DNA from: Dioscorea cayenensis subsp. rotundata
Lineage: Eukaryota > Streptophyta > Magnoliopsida > Dioscoreales > Dioscoreaceae
DNA: 64,000 nucleotides
Assembly (NCBI RefSeq): GCF_009730915.1
Contig: NC_052474.1
Coordinates: 1,461,501-1,525,500, forward strand
Direction: 5' to 3'
The position numbers were made by a program, and so were the translations under genes. This document shows, one piece after another, positions 21,632 through 31,991 of the stretch. A model generated the notes under the pieces. The model was not told the DNA's origin and did not search any database. It worked only from the letters and a program-made list of their open reading frames with translations. Position 1 is the stretch's first letter, and the number at the start of each line of letters is the position of its first letter.

Positions 21632-24600
21632 CCAGCTGACACGTTCATCAATCATATTCGTTCTTTAGAATTGACACGTTCTCAGATTCTGTCTGATCAG
21701 GCGGGGACCTCTTCTGAGGCCCGCGGTTTTTAATTGTGTTTAATGAATATTATAAATTGGAATGTTCGGGGACTCAGTAGACCGGCTAAGAGATTTTTAG
21801 TTAGAGACTTCCTTAATCTTAATTACGCGGATGTGTGATGTATCCAAGAAACGAAACTCGAAGATATTTCTCCATCAACCTGGCCGGATATTGGGGACCG
21901 TGTTTGGATCAATTTGTATTTGTGGCGGCAAAGGGTTCGGCAGGTGGAATTGCGATTGGATGGAATAGCTTTTTGTTTATGGGAACGACTGCTTTTGTAG
22001 GCCTATTCTGTCTTTCGGTGGACTTTATTTCTAAGCGTGATAACTTTAGTTGGCGTTGCACGGTGGTGTATGGACCCAATGATAGGGGTCGCAAGCATGC
22101 TTTTTGGGCGGAGCTGATTAGTAACAAGGGGGTTCTAGGGGGACCTTGGGTCGTCTGTGGTGATTTTAATGCGATCTTTGACCTTAATGACAAGTCATCT
22201 GGCAACCCTAAGCTGGAAGACATCCGTTGCGCAAATGCTGTTAAGAGAGATCTATGTCTTCATGAACCACCGTCGGTGGGTAGGAAATTCTCTTGGACTA
22301 ATGGGCAGGTTGACCCTATCTGGGTTAAGCTTGATCGTTTTCTGGTTAACGAGGGGTGGTTAGCTCATTTTCCTAGAGTAGTTCAGGTTAGCCTACCTAG
22401 ACTCGGATCTGATCATGTTCCAATTCGGCTCGAAGTCGGTAGTCATTTTTCCAAGCCTAGACCGTTTCGTTATGAGTTGGTCTGGTCCACAGCTGAGGGG
22501 TTCCATGAGTTAGTGCAACACTGGTGGACAGTGATTTCACCCGTTGGGTGTGGGGCCTTTATCTTTTCTAAAAAATTGGCAGGGGTTAGGGGACACCTGC
22601 GGCATTGGGCTAAGTTTAGTTTTGGGTCGATCAAACTTAAAAAGCTAGCCTTACTACATGAGATTGAAGTGTTGGATATTGCCAAGGAATCGAGGATGCT
22701 CACTGACATTGAAACCAGGGAGGAGAAGGTGCTTGTTGGCAAATTGCTAGATGTTCAGAAACAAGAAGAAATCTATTGGAAACAGAGATCAAGATTGCAA
22801 TGGTTGAAGAAGGGGGATGAAAATACGAAATTTTTCCATGCGGTGGCCAACGGACGTAAGAATCGCAATTTCATCCCCTGTGTTATTAGTGGAGGCTCCA
22901 CGCTTGTGGATGAGTGTGATATTGGAAGGCTGTTCACCGAACACTTTACGCAACAGTTCGAATTCCGGCGGCCCAGCAGATTCAAGATTGATTTTCAGAA
23001 GCTCTTTCACCTCAAGACCCCTGTTGATTTGTCAACTCTGGATAGGCCTTTTACTTTGGAGGAAGTCCGCAAGGCTGTTTTTGAACTGGGTAGAGATAAA
23101 GTGTCGGGTCCTGATGGTTTCCCCTTGATTTTCTTTAGACAGTTCTGGGACACGATTAAATCTGATCTCTTCCAACTCTGTGAAGACTTCTATTGGAATA
23201 GGGCCGACTTAGAGATAATTAATTGGGCCAACATCGTACTTATTCCCAAAGTGGACACGCCTGAGCACCCGGGGGATTACAGACCTATTAGCTTGATTAA
23301 TTCATCCCTGAAAATTATTTCCAAGATGTTAGCATCGCGGCTGTGTAGAGTGATTGGTTCCCTGGTGGATGCTGAGCAATCGGTGTTTCTGAAGGGGCGT
23401 TGCATTATGGACAATATTGCTACTGCGGAGGAACTTATTTTTAGTATGCACAAACGGAGACTACCAGGGCACATCTTAAAAGTTGACTTCTCTAAAGCAT
23501 TCGATCGCGTAGACTGGGATTTCCTCCTTGATGTACTGAAAGCCAGGGGATTTGGGGACCGCTAGATTGGGTGGATCAAATGCATTCTGTGCTCCTTGAA
23601 GGCATCTATCTTGGTGAATGGCTCACCCAATGGGTATGTCCGCTATCGCACCGGACTTCGCCAAGGAGACCCGCTGTCCCCCCTGCTTTTCGTACTTGTT
23701 GTAGATGTATTAAGTACGATGTTCTCGCATGCTTTGCGATCTAGGGTTTTGGTGGGGGTACCTTTGGGGGAGAGGGGGAGCAAATGTAACCTGCACTATA
23801 TGCCGATGATCTTTTGGTGATGACCACGGGAGGCCTAGAGGATCTGAGGATAGTTAAGCTTTTGCTGTACATTTTTTATGGGTTGTCTGGCTTAGCAGTT
23901 AATTTTGCTAAAACCTGCTTATATTCGGTAGACCTTGGTGTGCTTCCAGATTTGGAGGCAGCGGGGACTCTGAGCTGTGCAAGAGGGGTCCTCCCAGTGA
24001 CGTATCTAGGATTGCCTATCTCTGGTAGAAGACCTAGGAAACAGGATTGGGAGGGACTCGTATCAAAAATCCGGAGGAGGCTCTCCACTTGGAAGATGAG
24101 ACATTTATCCTTAGGGGGCGTCTAACAATGGTCAATTCGGTTATATCTGCGATCCCTACATATTGGATGCCACTCTTTAGATTACCTTGCTAGGCCATCA
24201 AGGAGATTGACAGAATCAGAAGGGATTTCCTTTGTTCTGGCCCTGACATCGAGCATCCAAGTTGGCGCCTGGTTGGTTGGCACAACCTGTGTCGCTCGAG
24301 AGATCAAGGTGGGTGGGGCATCCTGGATATTGCGGCCTTCAATCAGGCGCTCTTAGGCAAGTGGTGGTGGAAATATATGACGGACTCTACTTGGTGTGGC
24401 ACCGACATCATTCATTTTAATTATGGTAGTACCCGGTGGAATCTGTTTCCTAGACAATCGGGTAGGATCTCCTTTTTTTGGAAAGGGGTGTTAAGCTGCC
24501 TACCGGCCCTTAGAGAGTGCGTTAGACATGAGGTTTATTCTGGAACTCGGACTTTATTCTGGAAGGATCCTTGGTTTGTTGGGCGTGCGCCGATGAACAT

Positions 24601-25595
24601 TTGGCCGGAGGAATTCAGGAGGACGACTGATCCAAATGGTACTGTATGTGATTTGAAATTTCTTTTGGAGCAGGCTCCTTTCATGGCGGATAGGGATTGC
24701 TTAAACGTGAGTGACAAGCTCAAGGTTAGAGATGATTCCATGATTGATAATAAGAGATGGAAGCTCACGGGGAACGGCTCTTACAATGTTAAATCTTTCT
24801 ACAACTTCCTGAACGATGGTGGGATGAGATGTCCTGTGGTGAGATTCTTCTGGCAGAAGCCATGTCCGACGAAAGTCACTATTTTTAACTGGCTGGCGTG
24901 GAAAAGGAGGATCCTTACTTTGGAGGTTTTGGCCAACAGATGTTGTAATCGGCTCCCTACTGCTACTTGTGTCATGTGCTACAATGATATAGAGTCGGCG
25001 GACCATCTCTTCTTGCAGTATTCATTTACTATGCAGGTGTGGACATACTTTGTGCGCCGTCTGCATCTTCCGGAGCCCCCTAGGTCCTTACAGGAGGTTT
25101 GGGAGGTTTGGAGATCGGCTGTGAGTATGACCTGTAGAGTTGTGGGGGACTTAGTCGTAAAAGCTATTGTGTGGAATATCTGGCTAGCGAGAAATGATTG
25201 CATATTTAATGCCAAAGTATTTCTACTCATGATCTCATCTTGAGAATTGTTCGTTTGTTAATATCCTGGTTTTCCTCAGTTCCGGAGAGTGCACGTGAGA
25301 AGATGGAGGAAACTTTGGTCGAGTTTCGACAGAGCTTGGAGGTCCTTAGTGCCCGTGATGGGGGTGCTGGTGGCGATACATCTTCAGGAGTGGTTTCTGA
25401 GCAGGGCATGCTCTAGTCGCTTGTGGGTGGAGGACGGTGTGGTTGGGTGTTTGGGTGTTTTGGGGGGTTGAGTTTTGAGTTTTGTCCCACTGCTTGTGGT
25501 ATCTTGTTACCCCTTTTTTATTGTGGTTAGGGTCGTTGCCCTTTTTTGTATTTTGTTTCTCTATTAATATATGTGGTTTATCCACCTTTTCAAAA
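21632..25595 (+). mobile_element. 5'-truncated LINE (copy 3) with target duplication
   Basis: The non-LTR element is flanked by AGATATACTC at 21622-21631 and 25596-25605. It starts inside the last codons of ORF1 (a SDQAGTSSEARGF tail and TAA at about 21730), then ORF2 from an ATG at 21743 through endonuclease, reverse transcriptase and zf-RVT to a TAG at 25414. A 3' UTR ending in GTGGTTTATCCACCTTTTC and a short A run follows. It is the longest member of its family here, and copies 1 and 2 share its 3' end. No RNase H domain is present. Confidence 0.93.
21743..25416 (+). pseudogene. LINE copy 3 ORF2 (endonuclease, reverse transcriptase, zf-RVT), disrupted
   Basis: ORF2 makes the target-nicking endonuclease and reverse transcriptase. 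The endonuclease starts INWNVRGLSRP, with a TGA just before CIQETKLE (21835-21837) and a frame change near 21900. It continues with VVYGPN, GDFNAIFD and LGSDHVPIRLE. The RT part shows SGPDGFPL, YRPISLINSSLKIISKMLA, KVDFSKAFDRVDWD, a TAG at 23563, then TGLRQGDPLSPLLFVL. The YADD catalytic box near 23800-23815 is broken by 2 extra bases (TATATGCCGATGAT). More shifts occur near 24120 and 25225. zf-RVT has CVMCYNDIESADHLFL near 24970-25014. It is inactive as assembled, though some breaks might be sequencing errors. Confidence 0.9.
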
Positions 25596-25605
25596 AGATA
25601 TACTC

Positions 25606-27700
25606 TCTCTATTTTTTTAACTTGTCAATTTTATTTAATTCACACTTATTAAAAAAAATTATTGAAAAAATTAATTAGTAATCTAAAACTTATAAAAATT
25701 ATATTAACTTTTCAATATTGCCCTTATTTAAAATATGTTTTGAAAAATATATAGTGAATATAATTTATTGGAAGTTGAAGAAATACATTATATATAAAGA
25801 ATAAATTTGAAAAAAATAATATTTATTAATGTTGCACAAAATTAGTAAATGGACAAGTAACAAAAGAAATTAAAAAAACTACAAAATGTGACAAGTAAAA
25901 AACTACCGAAGGAGTACATCTTTATCTGAATTTTGAAATTAAAAAAAATCATTTTTATATGGTAGTGATTAAATCAATTTTATATTAAATATTTAATTAG
26001 ACTTTATAATGAGTTTTAAAAATAAATTTCTCTTTTTAAAGTATGGTATTTAAAGACCTTATAATGAGTAGTTTATATTCCCTTTAAATTTACTTGTTCA
26101 TTTAGAAAACTTTGTGAAAGATTAAATATTATTTTTTTCTAAATTTATCTTTTTATATTTAATATATGAATTTTTGAAATTAAAAATCATTTTTATATGG
26201 TAGTGATTAAATCAATTTTATATTAAATATTTAATTAGACTTTATAATGAGTTTTTAAAAAAATAAATTTCTCTTTTTTAAAGTATGGTATTTAAAAGAA
26301 AGACCTTATAATGAGTAGTTTATATTCCCTTTAATTTTTTTTTTACTTGTTTATTTAGAAAACTTTGTGAAAGATTAAATATTATTTTTCTAAATTTATC
26401 TTTTATATTTAATATATTTTCACAACTTCCAATAATTTATTTCAACTACATATTTTTAAAGAAAGTTTTAAATTTGGGTAATTTTGAAAAAATCAATATA
26501 ATTTATATAAATTTTAAAAAACCAATAAATTTTAACCAACTTTAAAATGAATAAGCAAAAAAGGTCGCATTAAGTATTAAATATGGTATTTTTAATATAG
26601 AAGATTTAATGCCATTAATTTTGTTAGGGGCATTAAATTGACTTTATATTAAATTATAAAATCTTTTATCAAAAACATATAGTGTTTCGAAAATGAAAAT
26701 CTTTCTTGAAATTTTTTAAAAATATTTGTGAGAAAAAAATTAACAATATTTATTTGGTATTACATAAAATAAAATATGGGAAAAAGAATCACGCCTAGCA
26801 TAGCAAGTCTTCAATCAATGCCAATAAAACTTCAATTTCCTATATTAGTCTCCATTCAATCTTTAATAAAATCCTCAATTTGAACACATGTCAAGTATAG
26901 CTTCAATCAATTACTCTCATATAACCTGTAGTTTGCCTTAATCTTCTGTACTTGGTTTTAAAGAATCTCCTGCCTTCTATTCAAATTCTGATCCTGAGAT
27001 CCGCCTGCCAATTTTAAGCTTCTCCAAAAATAACCTTCAATTCAAATCTTCGCTGCTTCAAATCTATTTACTAAACATATCTACATCCAAAATTTCATTA
27101 CTCCAAATCAGGTTACCACCTGCCAACTCAAGCTCTTCCTAAAGATAGCCTCCACCATGATATGCAACCATTCTTTATGTATAACTTCATGTCCAAAATA
27201 GCCCGTGATATAAATTTGATCAAACCTCTACAAAAAGGATCTTAAACTTGGAAACCCGTCACTTCAACAATTTATCCTCCAAGTTATGTAATTCCAACTT
27301 ACATAGTAAGGGTATTATTGAACTTTATCTCTAAAAAAATTTATAACTATGTTATTCAATTATTAATGATAAAATACAATTATCCATGTTAAATAATGTT
27401 AATCAGCTGACGGGATATAGAGTAATTAGCTAGATTTTTTTTTCTCTTGCAAATACTACTTTGGAGGTGGAGAAGATAACTATGGTTGATTTTATGGTAT
27501 ATATGTATATATAACATATATAATTAATGATATATATATATGTACTAGATGGATTCGCACTTTAATTAGACTTCTAAACAAAATTGCATTATATTATTCT
27601 TTTATAGAGAAAAAAAGACGTATTAAGATAAATACCAAATCTTCCAAATTTGAATAAAAATCTAACTCTAATATGGCAATATGTCCAATAAAACACGCAC
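25606..27700. other. AT-rich intergenic stretch
   Basis: No gene, RNA or transposon terminus could be supported apart from the 240 bp tandem duplication listed separately. The part at about 26780-27310 is less AT-rich, with many TTCAAT/CTTCAA words, and could be an old LTR or UTR, but no pair or domain was found. An (AT)n run lies directly before the F-box ORF. Confidence 0.5.
25928..26410. repeat. Tandem duplication of a 240 bp AT-rich unit
   Basis: Units 25928-26167 and 26168 to about 26410 are collinear. Both begin GAATTTT(T)GAAATTAAA, contain TATGGTAGTGATTAAATC and GACCTTATAATGAGTAGTTT, and end TTTATATTTAATATAT. They differ mainly in the length of A or T runs and by one 6 bp insertion (AGAAAG). 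It is a recent local duplication without evident function. Confidence 0.9.
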
Positions 27701-27702
27701 AT

Positions 27703-27722
27703 CTATATATATATATATATAC
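27703..27722 (+). promoter_or_regulatory. TATA-rich run before the F-box ORF
   Basis: A TATATATATATATATA run ends 9 bp before the first ATG of the F-box ORF. If it acts as TATA box, transcription would begin after 27740 and the first ATG (27731) would be lost, favouring the second ATG at 27785. It could equally be just an AT microsatellite. Confidence 0.3.
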
Positions 27723-27730
27723 ACTGCACA

Positions 27731-28636
27731 ATGGTTCCTGAAACCCTACATAACTCCCTCCCATCCATAGTTGCTCAAGTTAAGATGAAGAAGCATACAT
27801 TACTATGCAATGAACCACAAGAGATGAATAGTGTCATTAATGAAGACATAGTAACAGAAATCCTTCTGCCAATAGAATCCATCTTCAAGTTCAAGTGGCA
27901 ATGTAGGACGAAGGACATCGAGTTCAGGGTATATTATAGCAAGAAGAATGAGTGGAATTGTGAGAGATTGGTAAACAAGTTTCCGAGATACATGTGTTTC
28001 AATCGGGAACAGATGGTTGTCGTTTCGATCGGAGGCAATTTGTACTGGGTGACACTGGATAGAGCATTGCTTAATTATGACAGTGAGAGCGAGACGGTCC
28101 AGTTGATCAGAGCACCGGCAGCAGCAGCATCAGCATCAGCATCAGCATCAGCAGGCCCATGGTTTGAACCAAAGTCTTTGTATTGCAGTACCAGTGGAAT
28201 ACTTGTGTATTGCGCGGGAGGCAATGTGATAAGGAGAGAGGTAATAATATGGGAAATCAGTCATCGGAAAACATGGATTTCGAAGGAGAGCGTGAAGTTG
28301 CCATTGCCTCTAGAAAAGATTTTGTATGTTTGTCATGAAACGCAGGCTGTGTTTGTTCAGTCGCTTCAGGGGATGCGCAGGTATGTGGTTAGTGAGGACA
28401 GGTGGGAACTGATTTATGATCTTTTTAGTGGTGATCATGTGACTCCTTATATGATGTCTCAATGGCCTGCTGCTTTGAATGGGGATGAAGCATGTTATTC
28501 ATTGTCGTCGTCATCATCATCATCAACAACAACAACAACAACATCTGAGAACAACAATTTTAATGATGTCACAGAGAAGAAGAAGAAGAAGAAGAAGAAG
28601 AAGAAGGAGAAGAAGAAGAAGAAGAAGGAGGAGAAG

Positions 28637-28668
<32 letters not shown>

Positions 28669-29758
28669 TACTTTAATATCCAATAAACCAGATAAGATGA
28701 AAACTGCCATTAATGAAGACTTAGTAACAGAAATCCTTCTGAGGCTGCCAACAAAATCCATCTTCAAGTTCAAGTGTGTTTGCAGAACATGGCTCAAAAT
28801 CATAAGTGATCCCTGGTTTGCCAATGCTTATAAATCTTCCAATAATCTTCCAGTTCCAAATCTTGCAGGTTTTTTCCACGTAAATTACAAGTATAACTTA
28901 ATCTTTAATCCTGTTGGCAACAAGTCACCATCATTGAACCATCTCCCTCTCAATTTTCTTGACCTCGCCGTATCTTGCGTACCTTCTTCCAATGGATTCT
29001 TGCTCTTGTGCACAGCCGATGGACGGAAAATGGTATACAACCCAGTCACCAGAAGAAGATTTATGATATCAAAACTGAAAGGAAATGCAGAACATTACCA
29101 TGCATTTGGGCTGATACATGAAAATGATAATCATGTTAAAGCCGTATTTGCTTACGAGACAACCGACTTGCAAATGACATTAAAAATCCGAGTATACTGC
29201 AGCAAGAAAAATCAGTGGAATTGTAAGAGATTCACGAGTGAGTATCAGAACTGTGTGTGGTTCGATCAGGAACAGTTGGCTGGAGTTTCAATAGGAGGAA
29301 ATTTGTACTGGATGACACAAAATGGAGTGGTGTTAAATTATAACAGTGAGAGTGAGGCAGTGGGGTTGATCAGTGAACCGGCAGAAAGTGAATGGTTGGA
29401 CGCAAAGTGTATGCATTGTAGTGCCAATGGAATACTTGCCTACTGTGGGAGCAGCCGGACAGTGGAAGAGGTGGTGATATGGGAGCTCAGTGATCTGAAA
29501 ACATGGATTGTGAAGGAGAGGGTGAAGTTGCGTGGTGTAGGCTACCCTCTAGAAAAGATTTTGTATGCTTGTCATGAAATGAGGGCTGTGTTTGTGCAGA
29601 CTGTAAAGGGAGTATACAGGTTTGGAGTCAATGAGAACAAGTGGAATCTGATTTGTACTCTTCAGTCGCGTGGTGATCAGGTGACTCCTTATCTGATGTC
29701 TCCATGGCCTGCTTCTTTAAATGGGGATGAAGCATGGCCTTCTTCTTCTTCTTCATAA
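27731..29758 (+). CDS. Tandem double F-box module protein with poly-lysine linker
   Basis: One intronless 675-codon frame encodes two related F-box/C-terminal-domain modules. F-box proteins are the substrate-recognition subunits of SCF ubiquitin ligases. The second module is complete: INEDLVTEILLRLPTKSIFK and VCRTW (about 327-356), then a long beta-rich C-terminal region to 675. The first module (about 19-258) starts with the matching INEDIVTEILL..IESIFKFK but lacks the RLPTK core. It jumps at residue 60/61 from CRT to a VYYSKKNEWNC stretch, which corresponds to about residue 485 of module 2; some 130 residues are missing. Between them are Ala-Ser repeats (about 131-142), Ser/Thr runs and a Lys/Glu tract (about 282-313) encoded by a GAA-type microsatellite. 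Homology between modules begins at residue 19, so the true start may be 27785. Only module 2 looks able to bind SKP1. The ORF might also be read as two former tandem genes joined by loss of a stop. Confidence 0.72.
28574..28668 (+). repeat. (GAA)n microsatellite inside the F-box ORF
   Basis: About 95 bp of AAG/GAA triplets with a few GAG interruptions. It encodes the Lys/Glu linker between the two F-box modules. Triplet length changes would keep frame but alter linker length. Just upstream are TCA and ACA triplet runs coding for Ser and Thr. Confidence 0.95.
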
Positions 29759-29853
29759 TCATCATCTTAGAACAATAATAAATGGTAAGTAGATTGAATG
29801 ATCAGTTGTTGTCATATTTCGAAATAATTTATGAATAATATATAACTAGTGTA

Positions 29854-31336
29854 CACTACAAGAAAAATTCCAATTCGTAAAATTAGCACGGAAAAAAAAT
29901 CGTGACAAATTTGTTACAACATTTGATATGGAACTAAGACTCAGTGTCAAATATATGAATTTTTAAAAATATTTTTTTAATTACATGCTAAAATACAGTG
30001 TACAAATATATAAATTTAATAATTTTTACATGACTGATGTCAAATGCGAGTCTAAACATATTTTTTAAAAAACATAATTATATTATTATCGTGCCAAATA
30101 TCGTGCCAAAAACTCAAATATAATAATATATTAATCTCGTCTAAAATGTGCGTGCTAAAAATACAAATATAATAAGTATATTGATACCGTGTCAAAATAC
30201 TATACTAAAACATAAATATAATATTATATTATCACGTGGCAAAATACTCGTGCAACAATATAAAATATAATAATATATTAAGACCGTGCCGAATATCGTG
30301 CCAACAATATAAAATATAATAATATACTTAATATCGTGCAAATATAGTGCTAAAAAATATAAATATAATAATATATTAACATCAGTATCAAATACTATGC
30401 AAAAATATAAATATAAAAAAATTATTAATATCAAATGTCAAATCATAAAGATTAAAAAAATATAAATATAATAATATGTTAATATCGTGCCAAATACCAT
30501 GCCAAAAATACAAATATATTTATATATTAATACGATGCCAAATACAGTGCCAAAGTTTTTGAAGAAATATTGAGAAAATATTGGTCTGGGAATGATGACA
30601 CCATATCATTGCAGGTGATGATGTTCTGGTGATAATCAAAGTTTTGAATTCTCTTATGACTTGGTTAATAGATTATGAGTTATGGGTTGAGAAACATTGT
30701 AGCTGGGATCAGACATGAACATGTATTGAGAAAATATTGGATGTTTTTGTTATTCTTTTCATTCAACTTCTACCTATTTTGTTGAGTTTTGTCTTAAAGT
30801 TGTTAGTAAATTTGTGATTTTAGTAGCATTTTTGTTCATTTTGCAAATAAATCAATATAAAATATAAAATATATTTTAATAAAATTAATTTAATATAAAT
30901 TAATTTTTTTTCACAAAATAAACAAAAGCGTGCCTAAAGCCATAACAAAAATATCTCGTTAAAAACTGTGCCAATTACCATGAAAAAACTATAGCATGTA
31001 AAATTGTGCCAAATACCAAACCAATAAAATCGTGCTAAAAACTGTGCCAAATATTGATCCTGATAAAATTGTGCCAAAATTGTGACAAATATGGAACTAA
31101 AGTCTGTGCCAAAAAATCAAGAGTAATGTTAGGCACAATAGTAAAAAAAACCGTGCCAAAAACAATGACAAAGTTTGGCACAGTATTAAAAAAGGTGCCA
31201 AAATATATTTGTCACGATGGCTATAGGGACGGTTATTTTTTGGTGCCAAATACGGTGCCAAACTTATTTTGGCACCGTTTTTAAATTCATTTCCGTGCCA
31301 ATTTTTTTGTACCGATTTGAGATTTTTCTTGTAGTG
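29854..31336. mobile_element. Non-autonomous CACTA element with subterminal repeats
   Basis: The left end is CACTACAAGAAAAATTCC and the right end, reverse-complemented, is CACTACAAGAAAAATCTC. The flanking 3 bp GTA (29851-29853 and 31337-31339) is the 3 bp duplication expected for CACTA (CMC/EnSpm) transposons. The interior has no transposase. It is packed with variants of CGTGCCAAATA and GTGCCAAAA, in one orientation through most of the element and reversed (TTTGGCAC, TTGGCACCG) near the right end. Such short words are the subterminal binding sites of the transposase in this superfamily. The element lies about 100 bp after the F-box stop. Confidence 0.93.
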
Positions 31337-31339
31337 GTA

Positions 31340-31905
31340 GAGCACGCGACAAGAACAACAGTTAAGTTGGGTTTTGTTTTCTAGATTTTGTTAGACCAAT
31401 TTGTTACTTCAAACTTGGAAAGATGCATGTTTATGATCTGAAACTCATGATACTATCTACTCTCAATGTGCATTGCTTGTGTTCTTTTATCTAACAGCAT
31501 GACTGATCATCATTCTACAGAGGCCTATGAGATGGAAATGAACGTAAGGAAGTTTTTATTATTTTTTGATGATTTGATCTAGGCTAATCTTGTCTAAGTT
31601 GTTGCATCAGTAAATGATTTGTGGAAATTATCTTACAATGTCTGGAGAGCAGGAAATGTGAGCTGGAGCTGTTAGAATGATCGAAGTATTGAAGTGGAAA
31701 TTGGTTGAATATCTTATATCTCGGTGTTTTGTGTATGTTGGAATGAATGTTTGTGTTAATGGTGTTTAGATGTAAGTAATAAACTGAAAGAAATCTGAAT
31801 GAAAATGAGAGAGTTTAAGTGCTCAGTTGAGTGGTGGAAAAATTCTTCTTTGAGTGGTTGATGTTCTGTGATGTTGAAGGAGCTATGTTCTTCACCTATT
31901 CTTCT
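31340..31905. other. Stretch between CACTA element and LINE
   Basis: No open frame of note. Sequence of mixed composition includes GTAAG- and CAG-type splice-like words and could be the displaced 3' UTR or downstream flank of the F-box gene. It ends at the target duplication of LINE copy 4. Confidence 0.4.
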
Positions 31906-31991
31906 GCAATCCCTCTGATGTTTTTGCTAGAGGAGAGCTCTGTCGGATAAACAGAGCTAAAAGAAACTAAAAAAACAAATAACAAACAACT

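Noticed and set aside
28479..28824. Poly-Arg and poly-Phe frames overlapping the F-box ORF
   Set aside because: They are other-frame and antisense readings of the GAA microsatellite.
31054..31345. Small frames on both strands in the CACTA element
   Set aside because: They are translations of the repeated GTGCCAAA words.
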